DNA from: an uncultured Kouleothrix sp. | GTDB taxonomy: Bacteria; Chloroflexota; Chloroflexia; Chloroflexales; Roseiflexaceae | DNA: 7,761 nucleotides | Reading direction: 5' to 3' | Assembly (NCBI GenBank): GCA_937858455.1 | Contig: CALLYN010000385.1 | Coordinates: 1-7,761, forward strand | The notes under the pieces: model-generated | The model's input: only the letters and a program-made list of their open reading frames with translations | The model's database searches: none | Told to the model about the DNA's origin: nothing | Translations under genes and position numbers: made by a program | Part shown: positions 5,645 to 7,761 of the stretch, one piece after another | Numbering within the stretch: position 1 is the first letter of the stretch | How the letters are laid out: each line of letters begins with the position of its first letter

Positions 5645-5667
5645 GCCCCGCGCCAGGGGCGCGGGGC
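5645..5667 (+). terminator. GC hairpin between the DUF3054 and Crp/Fnr genes
   Basis: GCCCCGCGCC (5645-5654) and GGCGCGGGGC (5658-5667) pair perfectly over 10 bp with the 3-nt loop AGG, 13 nt after the DUF3054 stop. It is followed by ATTGAGTGG with no U-tract, so termination would be partial or factor-assisted. It may tune the ratio of the upstream and downstream transcripts, or protect the DUF3054 mRNA 3' end. Confidence 0.5.
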
Positions 5668-5692
5668 ATTGAGTGGCTAGGATGAGGGGCGA

Positions 5693-6406
5693 GTGGCCGA
5701 GCAGCACACACAGCCGATCGCGCTTGCGGTATACACCTTCGCCGACGACGACTTGTTCGCCGACCTGGCGCCCGATCAGCGCGCGCGGGTCGAGGAGCAG
5801 ATCAGCTTCGCCAGCTATCCCTCCGGCACGATCTTCTATGCTCCCGAGGAGGAAGGCGACCGGCTGTACCTGCTGCGGCGCGGGCGCGTGCGCATCTACA
5901 AGCTTTCGCCCGAGGGCCGCGCGCTGACGCTGCTGATCCTCGAGCCCGAGTCGATCTTCGGCGAAATGGCGCTCAACGCCGACTCCGCGCACGATAGCTT
6001 CGCCGAAACCATGAGCGATGCGACGATCGGCGTGATCCGGCGCGACGAAATGCGCCGGATCTTGAACCGGCACCCGGTGGTCGCGCTGCGCTTCATGACG
6101 ATCATCAGCCAGCGGCTGCGCGCGCTCGAGCGCAGGCTGGCCGATATCGCGTTTAAGAGCGTGCCGCAGCGCCTGGCCACCGTGCTGCTCAACCTGGCCC
6201 AGCACGACAGCGCCGCGCCCGATGGGCCGCCGCTGGTGACGCGCTACACCCACCAGCAGCTGGCCGAGATGATCGGCTCGTACCGCGAGACCGTCACCAA
6301 GGCGATCGGCGAGTTCCGCGAGGCCAGCCTTATCCGCGTTGAAGAAGATGCGATCTACCTGACGAACCTGCCGCGCCTGAATGATCTGATGAGCGGCAAG
6401 TCGTAA
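5693..6406 (+). CDS. Crp/Fnr family transcriptional regulator (237 aa)
   Basis: A DNA-binding regulator: cyclic-nucleotide-binding-type beta barrel at about 19-118, dimerisation helix about 127-155, and winged helix-turn-helix about 156-230. Seen: YPSGTIFYAPEEEGDRLYLLRRG (42-64, typical strand pair), FGEMAL (89-94, phosphate-cassette region), and recognition helix SYRETVTKAIGEF (196-208). The Arg-Glu of that helix matches the base-contacting pair of Crp, while the next Crp arginine is Lys (K203). There is no cysteine, so it cannot hold an FNR-type iron-sulfur cluster. The cassette lacks the Arg-Ser that binds cAMP in E. coli Crp, reading SFAET (102-106) instead, so the ligand is unknown. The GTG at 5693 is the only upstream start: an in-frame TAG lies at 5678, and no ATG codon precedes the barrel. 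An AGGATGAGGGG purine tract lies just before. Length is normal for the family. Confidence 0.93.
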   Translation: MAEQHTQPIALAVYTFADDDLFADLAPDQRARVEEQISFASYPSGTIFYAPEEEGDRLYLLRRGRVRIYKLSPEGRALTLLILEPESIFGEMALNADSAHDSFAETMSDATIGVIRRDEMRRILNRHPVVALRFMTIISQRLRALERRLADIAFKSVPQRLATVLLNLAQHDSAAPDGPPLVTRYTHQQLAEMIGSYRETVTKAIGEFREASLIRVEEDAIYLTNLPRLNDLMSGKS

Positions 6407-6641
6407 GGAGCTGCTTGAAAAAGGGAAGCGCAAATGGCATCGCTCTGCGCACTGCCCCGTTTCATGCAGGCTCGGAGATCGCGACGTAAGCGGTTGTTAC
6501 GAAACCTGTAATACATTTTACTTGCACCGCCAAAGCCGGATAGTGTACAATGGCCGCGTGGAAGCCGCAAAACCGGCGGCGTCGATCAGTATGCGGCGGC
6601 TGGGATTAATATACACCGGCCTCGCACCAGATACCAACAAC
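6407..6641 (+). promoter_or_regulatory. Intergenic region with promoter for the Agl23-like gene
   Basis: The best sigma-70-like promoter is TTGCAC (6522-6527), an 18-bp spacer, then TACAAT (6546-6551), with predicted start near 6558 and a leader of about 84 nt to the ATG at 6642. A second A/T-rich -10-like stretch (TTAATATACA, 6606-6615) has no good -35. No terminator-like hairpin with a U-tract was seen after the Crp/Fnr stop. A 25-codon basic open frame (6434-6511) lies here and is not called as a gene. Confidence 0.5.
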
Positions 6642-7761
6642 ATGGCAACAATCGAAGCCGCCCCGCGGGTTGCGCCGCCCGCACAGAGCACGCCATTAAC
6701 CGGGCGCCGCGCCCGCTTCGCACCAACATTCGAGCAGCTGGCCTATGCCGGTCTGCTCGTTTTCGCGCTGCTGACCCACCTGTGGGGTCTGGGCGACCGA
6801 TCGCTGCACCACGACGAAACGCTGCACGCCGCGTACTCGTGGCGGCTGTACATGAACCAGGGCTTCATCCACGACCCGCTGCTGCACGGCCCGTTTCTGT
6901 ACCATGCCGTCGCGCTGATGTATTTTCTGTTCGGCGATAGCGACTTTACGGCGCGGCTTAGCGTGGCGCTGTTCGGCACCGCGCTCGTGGCCATGCCCTA
7001 CCTCATCCGGCGCGAGCTTGGCCGGCTGGCCGCGCTGCTGGCGGCGACGTACCTGGCGATCTCGCCGGCATTCCTGTATATCGGCCGCTTCATCCGCCAC
7101 GATACCTACGGGGTGGTGTTCGAGCTGCTGACGATCATCAGCGTGGTGCGCTACGCCAGCACCCGCCGCGCGCGCTGGCTGTATATCGGCGCCGCGGCGC
7201 TTGGCTGCATGATCAGCAACATGGAGACGTTCTACCTGTTCCTGGCGATCGTCGGCTCGCTGCTCGTGTTGATCTTGCTCTGGCGGCTCTGGCGCCCGGG
7301 CCTGCTGCTCGCCGGGGCGGTGGGCATCCTGGTGGTGGCGTCGGTGTTTGTGCTGCCCGGCAAATCGCAGCCAGGTGTCGGCGAGGGCGCGCTGCGCGCG
7401 AATGGCCCGTATGTCTGCCCGGCCGCCGGGCAGCCGCTGCCGCCCGACAACCCGATGGTGTTCGCGCCTGGGCCGCTGTTTGGCTTCGCGCCGCTGGCCA
7501 CCGCCGATAACGACTACGCGCTGTGTGTGCGCAACCAGTACGACGATAACCTGCCGATCTATTTTGTGAAGCTCGGCCAGTTCTTCGGCCACCCGGCAGT
7601 GCTGCTGGCGATTGCCAGCGGCCTGGGCGGCCTGGCCGCGCTGTACCTACTTATCGGGCGGCGGCGCGGCCGCGATGGCCTGACGCCGTGGCAACGCGCG
7701 CGCGCCAGCGGCGACGATTTCGTCGATATTTTCGCGAGCCTAGGCTCCGGGCGCCGGGTGT
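6642..7761 (+). CDS. TIGR03663/Agl23-like membrane glycosyltransferase-type protein (5' part, 373 aa; runs off right edge)
   Basis: A multi-pass membrane protein resembling the TIGR03663 'flippase activity-associated Agl23' family, related to GT-C (PMT/ArnT-like) glycosyltransferases that use lipid-linked sugars at the outer membrane face. Seen: helix at about 34-50, then LHHDETLHAAYSWRL (55-69), with the acidic pair D58-E59 in the first external loop where GT-C enzymes place their catalytic acid. HDPLLHGPFLYH follows (77-88), then FGDSDFTARL (97-106) and RFIRHD (149-154), all family hallmarks. More hydrophobic spans follow to about 238. Next comes an external loop of about 75 residues with two cysteines (C259, C295), then another helix (318-338). 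Start uncertain: ATG 6642 gives the shortest N-terminus but has no clear ribosome binding site. In-frame alternatives are ATG 6591 and GTG 6558, the latter nearly at the predicted transcription start. The C-terminus is missing. Substrate unknown; a role in surface glycan or protein glycosylation is inferred from the family. Confidence 0.9.
   Translation, partial: MATIEAAPRVAPPAQSTPLTGRRARFAPTFEQLAYAGLLVFALLTHLWGLGDRSLHHDETLHAAYSWRLYMNQGFIHDPLLHGPFLYHAVALMYFLFGDSDFTARLSVALFGTALVAMPYLIRRELGRLAALLAATYLAISPAFLYIGRFIRHDTYGVVFELLTIISVVRYASTRRARWLYIGAAALGCMISNMETFYLFLAIVGSLLVLILLWRLWRPGLLLAGAVGILVVASVFVLPGKSQPGVGEGALRANGPYVCPAAGQPLPPDNPMVFAPGPLFGFAPLATADNDYALCVRNQYDDNLPIYFVKLGQFFGHPAVLLAIASGLGGLAALYLLIGRRRGRDGLTPWQRARASGDDFVDIFASLGSGRRV

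Noticed and set aside
5561..6433. 290-codon minus-strand open frame
   Set aside because: Antisense to the well-supported Crp/Fnr gene; composition is that of a shadow frame.
6696..7592. 298-codon minus-strand open frame
   Set aside because: Antisense to the Agl23-like gene, which carries clear family motifs on the plus strand.

Overview
The window is about two-thirds G+C. It carries five protein-coding genes, two of them cut by the window edges, with well-structured intergenic DNA between them. The gene content suggests a filamentous phototroph-like Chloroflexota (class Chloroflexia, Roseiflexus/Chloroflexus relatives). The main reasons are a TIGR03663/Agl23-type membrane glycosyltransferase-like protein, a DUF3054 membrane protein, a PknB-like kinase and a very large secreted subtilase-like protein with DUF4397 repeats. 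The assignment is an inference from family resemblance, not a database result.

Layout, left to right. On the minus strand, the first 80 residues of a Ser/Thr protein kinase run off the left edge (start at 241). Just upstream of the kinase's ribosome binding site lies a 167-bp palindromic element (267-433). It has imperfect terminal inverted repeats and is flanked flush by 7-bp direct repeats, so it looks like a MITE. Its centre is an 18-bp perfect hairpin with a 3-nt loop. Next, also on the minus strand, is an unrecognised 112-aa protein with two membrane segments (597-935). Its reading frame stays open for 50 codons past its TAG stop.

A divergent intergenic region (936-1394) has an extended -10 promoter for the plus-strand gene 1395-4925. 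This gene encodes a 1176-aa exported protein: signal peptide, I9-like propeptide, subtilisin (S8) fold, Fn3-like region, two DUF4397 modules and a long C-terminal region. The S8 scaffold is well kept, but the catalytic His, the catalytic Ser and the oxyanion Asn are all replaced (Gln, Val, Asp). It is therefore best read as a pseudo-subtilase rather than a protease. This is the most interesting item in the window.

After it come a terminator-like hairpin, a degenerate copy of a G/C-rich palindromic intergenic repeat, a second extended -10 promoter and a leader hairpin. Then come a DUF3054 protein (5197-5631), a GC hairpin, a Crp/Fnr regulator without cysteines (5693-6406), a promoter, and the 5' part of a TIGR03663/Agl23 gene (6642 to the right edge).

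No obvious pathway joins these genes. DUF3054 and the Crp/Fnr gene may be co-transcribed (61-nt gap). The other genes appear to have their own promoters. No tRNA, rRNA or CRISPR array was seen.
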